Shown piece after piece: positions 17,590 to 27,074 of a stretch of DNA of 64,000 bases. The translations under genes and the position numbers were made by a program. The stretch spans positions 1,055,501 through 1,119,500 of the forward strand of contig NZ_CP094971.1 in NCBI RefSeq assembly GCF_022869825.1, read 5' to 3'. The stretch is from Clostridium sp. BJN0001. GTDB taxonomy: Bacteria > Bacillota > Clostridia > Clostridiales > Clostridiaceae. The notes under the pieces were generated by a model, which had not been told where the DNA came from, searched no databases, and was given only the letters and a program-made list of their open reading frames with translations. The number at the start of each line of letters is the position of its first letter. Within the stretch, counting starts at the first letter, position 1.

Positions 17590-18603
17590 ATGGCAAAGAA
17601 AATAATTTTAACTGGAGACAGACCAACAGGAAAATTACATATAGGACATTATATAGGTTCGTTAAAAAATAGAGTTGCTCTTCAAAATTCAGGAGAATAT
17701 GAAAGTTATATTATGATAGCTGATATGCAGGCTCTTACTGATAATGCAAGAAATCCTGAAAAAATAAGAAATAGTCTTATTGAAGTTGCACTTGACTATT
17801 TAGCAGTTGGATTAGATTGTCAAAAATCTACCATTTTTGTTCAATCACAGATACCAGAACTTTGTGAACTTACTACACATTATTTAAATCTTGTTACACT
17901 TTCTAGACTTGAAAGAAACCCTACTGTAAAAGCAGAAATAAAACAGAAGAATTTTGAAAATAGTATACCTGCAGGATTTTTAGTTTATCCTGTAAGCCAG
18001 GCTGCTGATATTACAGCATTTAAAGCAGATACAGTACCAGTTGGAGAAGATCAGCTTCCTATGATTGAGCAAACAAGAGAAATAGTTAGAAGCTTTAATA
18101 ATATTTATGGAAATATATTAGTAGAACCAGAAGCTATTATTCCTAAGGATACATGCGGAAGACTTCCAGGAACAGATGGAAAAGCTAAGATGAGTAAATC
18201 TATTGGAAACTGCATTTACTTATCTGATGATGCAGATACAATAAGAAAAAAAGTTATGTCAATGTATACAGATCCTGATCATATAAAAGTTGAAGATCCA
18301 GGAAAGATAGAAGGAAATACAGTATTCACTTACCTTGATGTATTTAGTGAAGATAAAGAAAAGGTTGCACAAATGAAGGAGCATTATGAAAAAGGTGGTC
18401 TTGGAGACATGAAAGTTAAGAAATATTTAAATGAAGTAATCCAAGCTGAACTTGAACCAATAAGAAATAGAAGATTAGAATTTGAAAAAAATAAAGATTA
18501 TGTATATAAAATGCTTAAAGATGGTAGCGAAAAGGCAAGAGAAGTTGCTGCTTCTACATTAAGAGAAGTAAGAGAAGCAATAGGACTTGAATACTTTAAA
18601 TAA
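17590..18603 (+). CDS. trpS: tryptophanyl-tRNA synthetase
   Basis: Class I aminoacyl-tRNA synthetase that charges tRNA-Trp. 337 aa, normal for bacterial TrpRS. The HIGH motif is at residues 17-20 ([11 protein letters not shown]) and the KMSKS motif is intact ([11 protein letters not shown]). The frame remains open upstream to 17506 inside the T-box, but AAGGAGTG before the ATG at 17590 and the [17 protein letters not shown] start fix the true N-terminus. It is controlled by the T-box leader described above. Confidence 0.97.
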   Translation: MAKKIILTGDRPTGKLHIGHYIGSLKNRVALQNSGEYESYIMIADMQALTDNARNPEKIRNSLIEVALDYLAVGLDCQKSTIFVQSQIPELCELTTHYLNLVTLSRLERNPTVKAEIKQKNFENSIPAGFLVYPVSQAADITAFKADTVPVGEDQLPMIEQTREIVRSFNNIYGNILVEPEAIIPKDTCGRLPGTDGKAKMSKSIGNCIYLSDDADTIRKKVMSMYTDPDHIKVEDPGKIEGNTVFTYLDVFSEDKEKVAQMKEHYEKGGLGDMKVKKYLNEVIQAELEPIRNRRLEFEKNKDYVYKMLKDGSEKAREVAASTLREVREAIGLEYFK

Positions 18604-18612
18604 ATACTATAT

Positions 18613-18641
18613 TTGACAAATTTCAGTTTATTTATTAAAAT
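18613..18641 (+). promoter_or_regulatory. htpG promoter
   Basis: TTGACA (18613-18618) and TAAAAT (18636-18641) have a 17-base spacer. No CIRCE (HrcA) inverted repeat is present, so HrcA control is not expected. Confidence 0.6.
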
Positions 18642-18676
18642 AATATGTTGATAACAAATAGAGGAGTGGTTATACA

Positions 18677-20641
18677 ATGATAAAAGAAAATGGAAATATA
18701 TCTATAGACACAGAGAATATTTTCCCTATTATTAAAAAATGGCTTTACTCTGATAAAGATATATTTATAAGAGAAGTAATTAGTAATGGATGTGACGCTG
18801 TATCTAAATTTAGAAGCCTTGTCTCTCTTGGAGAAGCTAAAGAGGAACAAGATGAGAAGTACAAAGTAGTTGTTTCTATAAATAAGGACAATAAGACTTT
18901 AAAATTTATTGATAATGGTATAGGAATGACTGAAGATGAAGTTAAAAAGTATATAAACCAAGTCGCATTTTCAGGAGCTACAGATTTTATTGAAAAATAT
19001 AAAGATAAAATGGATGATTCAAAAGACATTATAGGTCATTTTGGACTTGGATTTTATTCAACATTTATGGTATCTAAAAAAGTACAGATAGATACACTTT
19101 CCTACAAAGATGGAAGTGAAGCTGTTAGATGGATATGTGATGGAGGAACAGAATATTCAATTGATCATTCAGACTCTAGAGAAACAAGAGGAACTACAAT
19201 TACATTATATCTTGATGATGAAAGTTTAGAATTCCTTGAAGAGTATAAAGTTAGAGAAATAATAACTAAATACTGTTCATTCCTGCCAACAGAAATTTAT
19301 TTAGAAGATGAACTTAAGAAGAAAGAAGAACCTAAATATGTTACTAAGAAAAAAGAGGATGGAACAGAATATAAAGAACTTGTAAAACCAGAGGAAATAA
19401 AACCTTTAAATGATATTCATCCGCTTTTTATGAAAGCACCAAAAGATTGTACAGATAAAGAGTACAAAGAATTTTATAAAAAAGTATTTATGGACTTTAA
19501 TGAGCCTTTATTTTGGATTCATTTAAATGTAGATTACCCATTTAATTTAAAAGGAATTTTATATTTCCCTAAATTAAATCATGAAATAGAAGCTACAGAA
19601 GGACAGGTTAAATTATATAATAATCAGGTATTTGTTGCCGATAACATAAAAGAAGTAATACCAGAATTTTTACTACTTTTAAAAGGTACAATTGACTGCC
19701 CAGATCTTCCTCTTAATGTATCAAGAAGTTTTCTTCAAAATGATAGAGATGTAGCTAAGATTTCAAAACATATTGTAAAAAAAGTTGCAGATAAACTTAT
19801 AGACTTATTTAAGAATTCAAGAGAAGAATTTAATAAATTCTGGCCTGATATAGAAATATTCATAAAATATGGATGCTTAAGAGATCAAAAATTTTATGAA
19901 CAGATTAAAGATGTATTAGTATTTAAAGATTTAAATGGAAAATTCATAACTTTAAAAGATTATCTTAAAAAAGATGATAATAAAGATAATGAAGAAGAAA
20001 AAGATGATAAAGATAAGAAACAAGAGAAGATATATTATGTAAATGATGAAAACCAGCAGTCACAATATATTAAAATGTTCAAGAAAAATAACATAAATGC
20101 TATAGTACTTGAATGTTCTCTTGATGATCATTTCATTACATTTCTTGAAATGCATGAGCCTAAACTTAAATTCTTAAGAATAGATGCTGAGGTATCGGAA
20201 GCTTTGGCTACCCAAACAGCTGATGATGATGAAGCAGGAAAAGCTTATGATAAAGAAGTAGAAGAAGTATTTAAAAATGTACTAAAAGATAAAGTAAAGG
20301 AAATATCAGTAAAGAAATTAAAAGATAAAGAAACATCTGCTATGATACTCGTTTCTGAAAGCTCAAGAAGAATGGTAGAAATGGCTAAGATGTATGCAAA
20401 ACAAGGACTAAATTTTGGAGCAAGTAACTTTAGTGAAGAACTTACTCTTGTAATAAATAATGATAATTATATAGTTAAAAAGGTTGTAGAAATGTCTAAA
20501 AATGATGATAAAAAAGAAGATGTTGATTCAATCTGTAAATATATTTTAGACCTTGCAAAACTTTCAAATAAAGAACTTAAATCTGATGAGCTCGGAGATT
20601 TCTTAAAAAGAAGCAATAAACTTCTAATGAAAGTAATTTAA
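18677..20641 (+). CDS. htpG: molecular chaperone HtpG (Hsp90)
   Basis: Cytoplasmic ATP-dependent chaperone, 654 aa. The GHKL ATPase domain (about 1-225) shows VISNGCDAVSKF (a variant of the usual E..NA.DA), DNGIGMT, and GHFGLGFYSTFMV. The middle domain follows (PLNVSRSFLQ, which contains the catalytic-loop arginine). The linker before the C-terminal part is unusually rich in Lys/Asp/Glu (about 432-450). The N-terminal helix reads EVISNGCDA where most Hsp90s read ELISNASDA. GAGGAGTGG precedes the ATG. It has a single-gene promoter. Confidence 0.93.
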   Translation: MIKENGNISIDTENIFPIIKKWLYSDKDIFIREVISNGCDAVSKFRSLVSLGEAKEEQDEKYKVVVSINKDNKTLKFIDNGIGMTEDEVKKYINQVAFSGATDFIEKYKDKMDDSKDIIGHFGLGFYSTFMVSKKVQIDTLSYKDGSEAVRWICDGGTEYSIDHSDSRETRGTTITLYLDDESLEFLEEYKVREIITKYCSFLPTEIYLEDELKKKEEPKYVTKKKEDGTEYKELVKPEEIKPLNDIHPLFMKAPKDCTDKEYKEFYKKVFMDFNEPLFWIHLNVDYPFNLKGILYFPKLNHEIEATEGQVKLYNNQVFVADNIKEVIPEFLLLLKGTIDCPDLPLNVSRSFLQNDRDVAKISKHIVKKVADKLIDLFKNSREEFNKFWPDIEIFIKYGCLRDQKFYEQIKDVLVFKDLNGKFITLKDYLKKDDNKDNEEEKDDKDKKQEKIYYVNDENQQSQYIKMFKKNNINAIVLECSLDDHFITFLEMHEPKLKFLRIDAEVSEALATQTADDDEAGKAYDKEVEEVFKNVLKDKVKEISVKKLKDKETSAMILVSESSRRMVEMAKMYAKQGLNFGASNFSEELTLVINNDNYIVKKVVEMSKNDDKKEDVDSICKYILDLAKLSNKELKSDELGDFLKRSNKLLMKVI

Positions 20642-20651
20642 TACTACTGCA

Positions 20652-20680
20652 TTGTAAAATTATATCATTAATGATATAAT
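20652..20680 (+). promoter_or_regulatory. promoter of the SCIFF operon with an overlapping palindrome
   Basis: TTGTAA (20652-20657) and TATAAT (20675-20680) are 17 bases apart. A perfect 22-bp palindrome (half-site ATTATATCATT, 20659-20669) covers the whole spacer and the -10, where a bound repressor would block polymerase. Confidence 0.6.
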
Positions 20681-20723
20681 TCAATAAGGAATCTTTTTTA
20701 TTATGAATGGAGGACTTTTTATA

Positions 20724-20861
20724 ATGAAACACATAGTAACAGTAAATAAACCAAACATAAAGAATAGTTTATGTAAGCCTGGTTGTAAAGAATGTGCAAA
20801 TTCATGCCAATCAGCATGTAAAACTTCATGCACAGTTGCAAACTTAGCATGCGAAAACTAA
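20724..20861 (+). CDS. SCIFF peptide (ranthipeptide precursor)
   Basis: 45-aa precursor of a thioether-cross-linked ribosomal peptide. The C-terminal half has cysteines at 21, 24, 28, 32, 36 and 43 in the conserved SCIFF spacing (CKEC..SC..ACKTSCTVAN..C), the 'six cysteines in forty-five' pattern. One further cysteine at 17 lies in LCKPGC. Thr37 directly follows Cys36; in the studied C. thermocellum homologue a Cys-Thr thioether was reported, and as I recall it joins the residues corresponding to Cys32 and Thr37 here. GGAGG precedes the ATG. The maturase gene follows after a hairpin. The mature product's role is not established; a signalling role has been proposed for such peptides. Confidence 0.95.
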   Translation: MKHIVTVNKPNIKNSLCKPGCKECANSCQSACKTSCTVANLACEN

Positions 20862-20866
20862 TTTCT

Positions 20867-20892
20867 TAAGCAGTAACATTAGTTACTGCTTA
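20867..20892 (+). terminator. hairpin between SCIFF peptide and maturase
   Basis: A perfect 11-bp stem (20867-20877 with 20882-20892) has loop ATTA and a weak CTTTATTT tail. Probably a leaky terminator or an mRNA-stabilising hairpin that lets the short peptide message exceed that of the maturase. Confidence 0.65.
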
Positions 20893-20921
20893 CTTTATTT
20901 ATAATTTGGGAGGAATTTATA

Positions 20922-22292
20922 GTGGCATTAATACATAAGTTTAAACAAGGCGGAAAATATTTTGTTTTAGATGTTAATTCAGGAGCAGTTCATATAGTGG
21001 ATGAGCTTGTTTATGATATATTAGAAGACGATGGAATAAAAACAAAAGCAGAAATAATGACAAAATTTAATGACAAATATGATAAGGAAGAATTATCAGA
21101 GGCATATGATGAAATTCAAGAACTTGCTGAAGAAGGAATAATATATTCAAAAGATCAGTATGAAGAAATTGCAAATAGTCAGATGGAAGACAGAGATTAC
21201 ATTAAAGCATTATGTCTTAACATAATCCATGGATGTAATTTAAGATGTAAGTACTGTTTTGCAGATGAAGGAGAATATCATGGACATCAAGGAGTAATGT
21301 CTGTTGAAACAGCAAAAAAAGCAATTGATTATGTTGTTAAAAGAAGTGGCCCAAGAAAAAATATAGAAATAGACTTATTTGGTGGAGAACCTACTTTAAT
21401 GATGGAGCCTATCAAAAAAATAGTCGCATATGCAAGAAAGCATGAAAAAGAATGGGGAAAAAGTATAAGATTTACAATGACAACAAATTGTACACTTTTA
21501 ACTCCTGAAATGATGGAATTCTTAAATAAAGAAATGATAAATATCGTTTTATCTTTAGATGGAAGAAAAGAAGTAAATGATAAAGTAAGAGTTAAACCTG
21601 ATGGAAGCGGCTCATACGATGATATTGTTCCAAACATAAAGGAAATGATTAAAAGAAGGACAAAGGGTAAGCAGTATTACGTAAGAGGAACATTTACTAG
21701 AAATAATCTTGATTTTTATAATGATATAATGGCTATGGTCAATGAAGGATTTAGAGAAATTTCAATTGAACCAGTTGTTCTTGAAGATAAAAGTCCTTTA
21801 TCTATAAGAGAACAGGATCTTCCAGAGATTTTTGAAAATTATGATAAGCTATATGAAGAAATGGCAAGAAGAAAAAGAGAAGGAAAAGATGAATTTAAAT
21901 TCTATCATTTCAATATAGATATACAGGGAGGACCTTGTATTTATAAGAGAATATCAGGATGTGGTTCAGGATTTGAATATGTTGCAATAACTCCTCAAGG
22001 AGATGTTTATCCATGTCATCAGTTCGTAGGAAATGATGATTTTAAAATTGGAAATATCTATGATGATACATTTGATAGAAGTATCGGAGATAAGTTTAAG
22101 AAGGCAAATATCTATTCAAAACCTAAATGTAGAAAATGCTGGGCAAGATTTTACTGCAGTGGAGGATGTCAAGCAAATAATTTCAATTTCAATGGAGACA
22201 TAAAAGACCCTTATGAAATTGGATGCAAAATGCAGAAAAAGAGAATAGAATGTGCTATAGCGTTAAAAGCTGTAGAAGCAGAAGAAAAATAA
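20922..22292 (+). CDS. SCIFF maturase (radical SAM/SPASM thioether synthase)
   Basis: 456-aa enzyme expected to install thioether bonds in the SCIFF peptide. A peptide-binding RRE-like region (about 1-85) is followed by the radical SAM core with the 4Fe-4S ligands Cys105, Cys109 and Cys112 (GCNLRCKYCFADEG), then a SPASM domain with many cysteines (GPCIYK, GCGSGFEY, YPCHQFVG, CRKCWARFYCSGGCQ) for auxiliary clusters. The start is GTG, with GGGAGG 8 bases upstream. The pairing with a SCIFF peptide 60 bases upstream makes the assignment secure. Confidence 0.95.
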   Translation: MALIHKFKQGGKYFVLDVNSGAVHIVDELVYDILEDDGIKTKAEIMTKFNDKYDKEELSEAYDEIQELAEEGIIYSKDQYEEIANSQMEDRDYIKALCLNIIHGCNLRCKYCFADEGEYHGHQGVMSVETAKKAIDYVVKRSGPRKNIEIDLFGGEPTLMMEPIKKIVAYARKHEKEWGKSIRFTMTTNCTLLTPEMMEFLNKEMINIVLSLDGRKEVNDKVRVKPDGSGSYDDIVPNIKEMIKRRTKGKQYYVRGTFTRNNLDFYNDIMAMVNEGFREISIEPVVLEDKSPLSIREQDLPEIFENYDKLYEEMARRKREGKDEFKFYHFNIDIQGGPCIYKRISGCGSGFEYVAITPQGDVYPCHQFVGNDDFKIGNIYDDTFDRSIGDKFKKANIYSKPKCRKCWARFYCSGGCQANNFNFNGDIKDPYEIGCKMQKKRIECAIALKAVEAEEK

Positions 22293-22316
22293 GAGACAAA
22301 TATATGTGTATACTTG

Positions 22317-22366
22317 TGGGTGTTGCATCAGTATTTTAATACTGTATGCTCACCCTATTTTAATTT
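22317..22366 (+). terminator. terminator of the SCIFF operon
   Basis: A long hairpin with GGGTG...CACCC at its base and CAGTATT...AATACTG at its tip (about 22318-22355) is followed by TATTTTAATTT. Confidence 0.8.
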
Positions 22367-22471
22367 ACAAATTGAGAAAAAATGTCCAATAATTTTATAC
22401 TGATCAGTTTAAAAATTAACAATTTATTAAAATATTATAGTAAAAAAAGTGGTATTATATAAGTGAATTTG

Positions 22472-22489
22472 TTGTACTACCTAGTACAA
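22472..22489. promoter_or_regulatory. 18-bp palindrome upstream of the MMPL operon
   Basis: TTGTACTA-CC-TAGTACAA is a perfect 8-bp inverted repeat of the size and form of TetR-family operators. It lies just downstream of a TATTAT/TATATAAG -10-like region and 27 bases before the start codon. No regulator gene is adjacent. Confidence 0.5.
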
Positions 22490-22515
22490 TTTTAGGAATG
22501 GAGGCTTAATATTTT

Positions 22516-24801
22516 ATGAAGAAAAAAAGCAATCATGGAATTGTGGATATAATCATAAATAAACGAAAATGGATAGAAAAGATATTTATGATTCTGATAT
22601 TAATTAGTTTAATATGTTTTCCGTTTGTTGGTGTAAATTATGATCTTACGAAATATCTTCCTGATTATGCACCTTCAAAACAAGGATTAAATCTTATGGA
22701 GCAGGAGTTTGGTTACCCTGGTACTGCAAGAGTAATGATAAGTGATGTTTCGATTTATGAAGCGAAGCTTTATAAAGATAAAATAAGTAATGTTGATGCA
22801 GTGGATATGGTGCTGTGGGCGGACAGCGATACAGATATTTATCAATCAAATTTATTTATAAATTATGATAACATAAAAGATTATTATAAAGATAATTGTG
22901 CCGTGATGGATGTTACGTTTAAAGGCGGAGATTCTGACAGCAGTACTCACAAAGCTATAGATGAAATAAAAAAAATCACAGGAGATAAAGGTTCATTTAT
23001 GGGATCTGCCGTCGAAAATAAATCTTTAAGTGAAACACTTTCAAAAGAAATAAGTATTGCTATGGTAATAGCGGTAGTGTTAATTGCTATTATATTAACA
23101 CTCACAACAAATTCATGGTTTGAACCAGTTTTGTTTTTAATGATTATGGGAATAGCAATAATTATAAATATGGGAACAAATATTATATTTGGTACAATAT
23201 CGTTTTTGACATTTTCAATAGCGGCAATTCTTCAGCTGGCTGTTGCTATGGATTATTCCATATTTTTGCTTCACTCATTTACAAGAGAGAGACAAGCAGG
23301 GTTGGAGCCAACTCAAGCTATTGCAAATGCAGTAAGAACTTCTGTAATTTCAATTTTATCTAGTGGTGCAACTACAATAGTAGGATTTATAGTTCTTGCA
23401 CTTATGAATTTTAAAATTGGATCTGATATGGGTTTTGTTCTTGCAAAAGGAATAGTAATAAGTTTAATTACAGTTTTATTACTTATGCCAGCACTTATTT
23501 TAAGGTGGTCAGATAAGATTGAGAAAACAGCTCATAGAATGTTTATACCACCATTTAACTGCATTTCAAATTTAATATATAAATCAAGATATGTTTTATT
23601 TGCAGTAGTAGTTTTACTCGTTCTTCCAGCTTATGTTGGACAAACTATGAATAACTTTACTTATGGAAATTCAGCGCTTGGTGCAAGTAAAGGTACTGTA
23701 GTTTATGATGATACAGAAAAAATAAATAAAATTTTTGGAAGAAGCAATCTTATCTTAGCTATGATTCCAAATGACAGTCTTGTTACTGAAAAGAAAATTT
23801 CTGATGATATTGAAGATCTTTATTATGTAAAATCTGTAACATCAATAGCAAATAAACTTCCTGAGGGAGTACCTGAAAGTATTATTCCTAAAAGTATTAC
23901 AAATGAACTTCATACAGATGATTATTCACGAATAATGATTTTTGTAAAATCATCAGATGAAAGTGATTTAGCTTATGAAGCATCAGATAAAATAAAAAGT
24001 ATTGTTAATAAATATTATCCGGGAAAATCATATGTAGTTGGTGTTACACCTTCAACACAGGATATAAAAGATATATTAACAAAGGATTATAACAGAGTTA
24101 ATATAATATCACTTATAGGTGTTATTATAGTTGTAATGATTACATTTAAGTCAGGTATAATTCCTATAGTTGTTATGATACCTATTCAGATAGCAATATT
24201 CTTTAATATGGCTATACCGTATTTAATAGGTGATGAAATGATGTATATGGGGTATATAATAGTAAGTTGTATTCAGCTTGGAGCTACAATAGATTACTCA
24301 ATTCTTCTTACGAATAATTACCTCGATGCGAGAACACAGTATGACAAAAAAGAATCGGCACTTCATGCAATATCAAGGAGTGCACTTTCAATTCTTACAT
24401 CTGGAACAATACTTACAACTGTTGGATATGGACTTTATTTTACATCAACAGTTAATGCAGTTGCTGGTATAGGAAGACTTGTAGGAAGAGGAGCATTATT
24501 TAGCATGATACTTGTACTTGGACTTTTACCAATGCTTCTTCTTAAATTTGATAAGATAATATTTAGTCAGAAAGCAAGAATGGAGAAACTTTTAAAATTT
24601 GCAAAAGCAAGGAACAAGAAGATAAGACTTACAGCTAGAAATAGACTTGAAATTAGACATAAAAAAGCTAAAGAAAGAAGAAAGAAAATTTCAAAAGCTC
24701 TTAAAGGAAAAATAAAACATAAAGATATAGACAGAAATAAGTCAAAGATTAAGGACAAAAAGAGCGAAGAGAGGAGTATAGAATATGATAAGAAGAAATA
24801 G
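22516..24801 (+). CDS. RND/MMPL-family transporter
   Basis: 761-aa integral membrane exporter. It shows the duplicated RND layout: an N-terminal helix (about 20-38), an extracytoplasmic domain, helices TM2-6 (about 175-330, including AVAMDYSIFLLHSF), a second extracytoplasmic domain (about 380-525) and TM8-12 (about 530-680, including LGATIDYSILLTNNY). The paired DYSI motifs carry the proton-relay acids of MMPL proteins. The cytoplasmic C-terminus (about 690-761) is very Lys/Arg-rich. The substrate (lipid, drug or peptide) is unknown. It overlaps the next gene by 17 bases, which points to coupled translation. Confidence 0.85.
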   Translation: MKKKSNHGIVDIIINKRKWIEKIFMILILISLICFPFVGVNYDLTKYLPDYAPSKQGLNLMEQEFGYPGTARVMISDVSIYEAKLYKDKISNVDAVDMVLWADSDTDIYQSNLFINYDNIKDYYKDNCAVMDVTFKGGDSDSSTHKAIDEIKKITGDKGSFMGSAVENKSLSETLSKEISIAMVIAVVLIAIILTLTTNSWFEPVLFLMIMGIAIIINMGTNIIFGTISFLTFSIAAILQLAVAMDYSIFLLHSFTRERQAGLEPTQAIANAVRTSVISILSSGATTIVGFIVLALMNFKIGSDMGFVLAKGIVISLITVLLLMPALILRWSDKIEKTAHRMFIPPFNCISNLIYKSRYVLFAVVVLLVLPAYVGQTMNNFTYGNSALGASKGTVVYDDTEKINKIFGRSNLILAMIPNDSLVTEKKISDDIEDLYYVKSVTSIANKLPEGVPESIIPKSITNELHTDDYSRIMIFVKSSDESDLAYEASDKIKSIVNKYYPGKSYVVGVTPSTQDIKDILTKDYNRVNIISLIGVIIVVMITFKSGIIPIVVMIPIQIAIFFNMAIPYLIGDEMMYMGYIIVSCIQLGATIDYSILLTNNYLDARTQYDKKESALHAISRSALSILTSGTILTTVGYGLYFTSTVNAVAGIGRLVGRGALFSMILVLGLLPMLLLKFDKIIFSQKARMEKLLKFAKARNKKIRLTARNRLEIRHKKAKERRKKISKALKGKIKHKDIDRNKSKIKDKKSEERSIEYDKKK

Positions 24802-26947
24802 ATTTATAGCAGCATCATTAAGTGTTATGACAGCAGTATCGTTAATAAATCCATTTTTAAAAGTTTATGCAGCAGCACCTACTGTAACTGCAGATGAATC
24901 AGTTTATGCCAATCTTGATTATTATGGAAGCATTTCTGATATGAATATAGTTAAAAGTTGCAGTTTAAATGGGAATACTGAATTTACTGATTATGGTGAT
25001 TATGCTAAAGTAGTAAATATGTCAAACTATGCAGAGCCTGATATAGATGATGATAAAGTTACATGGAACCTTGAAGGGGAAGATCTAAAAAAGAGATTTT
25101 ATTATGAATGTACTCCAAAATCAAATGATGTAGAATTTCCTTGGACATTTGATATTTCATATAAATTAAATGGTGTTCCTGCAAAAGCTGAAGATTTAGC
25201 TGGAGCATCAGGAGAAATTGAAATGAGTGTTAAAGCAGTTCCAAATGAAGATGCACAGGATTATTATAAAAATAACATGATACTTCAAGTTGCTACAATG
25301 ATTGATATGGAAAATACATTGAGTGTTGAGGCAGAAGGTTCTCAGCTTCAATCAATTGGTTCTTATAAAGCTGTAGTATTTGCAGCACTTCCAGGTGAAG
25401 AAAATACATTTACTATAAGAATAGGAACTAATGATTTTAAGAGTAGTGGACTTGTTATGATGATGATTCCGGGAACACTTGAAAGAATAAAAGATATAAA
25501 AGATCTTAAGGAAAAGAAAGACAAGGTAGATGATTCTGCAGATGCTATAAATGAAAGCCTTAATGAAATACTTAATGTTATGTCAAGTATGTCAACTGGA
25601 ATAAATACAGCATCGAAAGGATTAGATGAGTTAAATGATACAAGAGGATATATAAGCTCAGAGAAAGGAAATGTATATAATAATGTTGACATTTCACTTG
25701 ATGATATAGATAAACTTGTCGATCAGATAAATAAGTATTATCCAGAATTAAAAAATTCTGAACAGATGGTTAATGATTTGAATTCTAATATTAATGATTT
25801 AGTTGGAAGTGTGATTAACCTTAAGAGTGATCTTTCAAGTTATAAATCCGATATTAATAAGATACAGAGGCTTTTAAAGAGATATCAGACAATAATAAAT
25901 GATACTAATAAAGAGCAAGATGATAGAGATGATGCTATTGATGATTTAAAGGATGCACTTGGAGATTTTAAAGGAGATTTGTCAGATCTTGGAGATAATG
26001 TAGGCAAATCTAATACAAGTATTGGACAAACTAAACAAAGTGTTGAAGATCTTATTAAAAAGAAAGCAGAAGCAGAGGCATTATCAAAGCTTCCAACTAA
26101 TGCACCAGATGCAGTAAAAGAAGCTTATAAGAATGTAGCAGATAAAGCTGCAGAAGAGAAAATTAAACCAGTTGAAAATGCTGTAAGCCCTGCACTTGAA
26201 AATCTTACATCAACTAATACAAAAATTTCTTCATCATTAGATTCTGGAAAGGATCTTGCAAGTTCTATTGAAGATGTAATTGATGTAGGAGAGGATTACT
26301 GTGAAAATATTGATAAAGCATTAGATAATACTGATAATATGATAGACAAGCTTAATGATGTTAATAAAACATTAAAAATATCAATAGATAAAGTTCAAGA
26401 TTCAATAGATAATCTTGATACACTTAATCAAACTGCAGATAGCTATAAGGATAATACAATTAATGTTATTAAAGAATCAGAAAATTTAATTAACAAGTTT
26501 AGCGATTCTATGTTTGATTTAAAATTTGCATTAAAATCAGCTGAAAATACTATGCAAAATGCAGGAAATAAACTTGATCCTGCTACAAAAAGTACTTTAG
26601 ATGGTCTTATAGATATACTTGATAAATCTCTTGATGCAGTTGGAACATCAGATTCTATAAAAAATGCAAAAGATACTATAAAAGATGCGATAGATAGTGA
26701 AGAGAAAAAGTATGAAGATGATACTAATACTTTAAATATGGATGCAGAGCATCCACTTGAATCTTTTACATCTGATAAAAATCCTGAACCTTCAAGTATA
26801 CAGATAATATTAAGGACGCAGGAAATAAATAAGGACGCTGTAAAAGATAATTCTGAAGATCTTGAATATAAAGATAAGAATATAGGAATATTACAGAGAA
26901 TAGGAAATATCTTTAAGAGAATTTATCATGCTGTCGTAGGAGAATAA
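24785..26947 (+). CDS. secreted coiled-coil protein, partner of the MMPL transporter
   Basis: 720 aa with a signal peptide (about 1-31, VYAAAP). An N-terminal beta-rich domain (about 35-235) is followed by several hundred residues of heptad-like helical sequence rich in Asp, Asn, Lys and Ser (about 245-650), resembling the long coiled coils of YhgE/Pip and other exported tether proteins. No C-terminal transmembrane helix is seen, although the tail is basic and mildly amphipathic (IGNIFKRIYHAVVG). The family name is uncertain. The 17-base overlap with the transporter implies joint function; an adaptor or tether role in the wall space is an inference. Confidence 0.7.
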   Translation: MIRRNRFIAASLSVMTAVSLINPFLKVYAAAPTVTADESVYANLDYYGSISDMNIVKSCSLNGNTEFTDYGDYAKVVNMSNYAEPDIDDDKVTWNLEGEDLKKRFYYECTPKSNDVEFPWTFDISYKLNGVPAKAEDLAGASGEIEMSVKAVPNEDAQDYYKNNMILQVATMIDMENTLSVEAEGSQLQSIGSYKAVVFAALPGEENTFTIRIGTNDFKSSGLVMMMIPGTLERIKDIKDLKEKKDKVDDSADAINESLNEILNVMSSMSTGINTASKGLDELNDTRGYISSEKGNVYNNVDISLDDIDKLVDQINKYYPELKNSEQMVNDLNSNINDLVGSVINLKSDLSSYKSDINKIQRLLKRYQTIINDTNKEQDDRDDAIDDLKDALGDFKGDLSDLGDNVGKSNTSIGQTKQSVEDLIKKKAEAEALSKLPTNAPDAVKEAYKNVADKAAEEKIKPVENAVSPALENLTSTNTKISSSLDSGKDLASSIEDVIDVGEDYCENIDKALDNTDNMIDKLNDVNKTLKISIDKVQDSIDNLDTLNQTADSYKDNTINVIKESENLINKFSDSMFDLKFALKSAENTMQNAGNKLDPATKSTLDGLIDILDKSLDAVGTSDSIKNAKDTIKDAIDSEEKKYEDDTNTLNMDAEHPLESFTSDKNPEPSSIQIILRTQEINKDAVKDNSEDLEYKDKNIGILQRIGNIFKRIYHAVVGE

Positions 26948-26975
26948 AAAAAGCAATAAATTTTTTAAACTAAGT

Positions 26976-27025
26976 AAAAAAGGTTATCGGGTTCATTATA
27001 TGAATAAGATAACCTTTTTTGTTTT
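26976..27025 (+). terminator. terminator of the MMPL operon
   Basis: AAAAAAGGTTATC (26976-26988) pairs perfectly with 27008-27020 and ends in T6. Confidence 0.85.
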
Positions 27026-27074
27026 ATGTTAAACTATAATTAAAGAATAATTTGCAGTTTTAAGGAGATAAGTC

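Noticed and set aside
18604..18676. CIRCE element for htpG
   Set aside because: No TTAGCACTC-N9-GAGTGCTAA or close variant is present.
20659..20680. The palindrome as an htpG terminator
   Set aside because: No T-run follows, and it coincides with a well-spaced -35/-10 pair, which favours an operator or chance.
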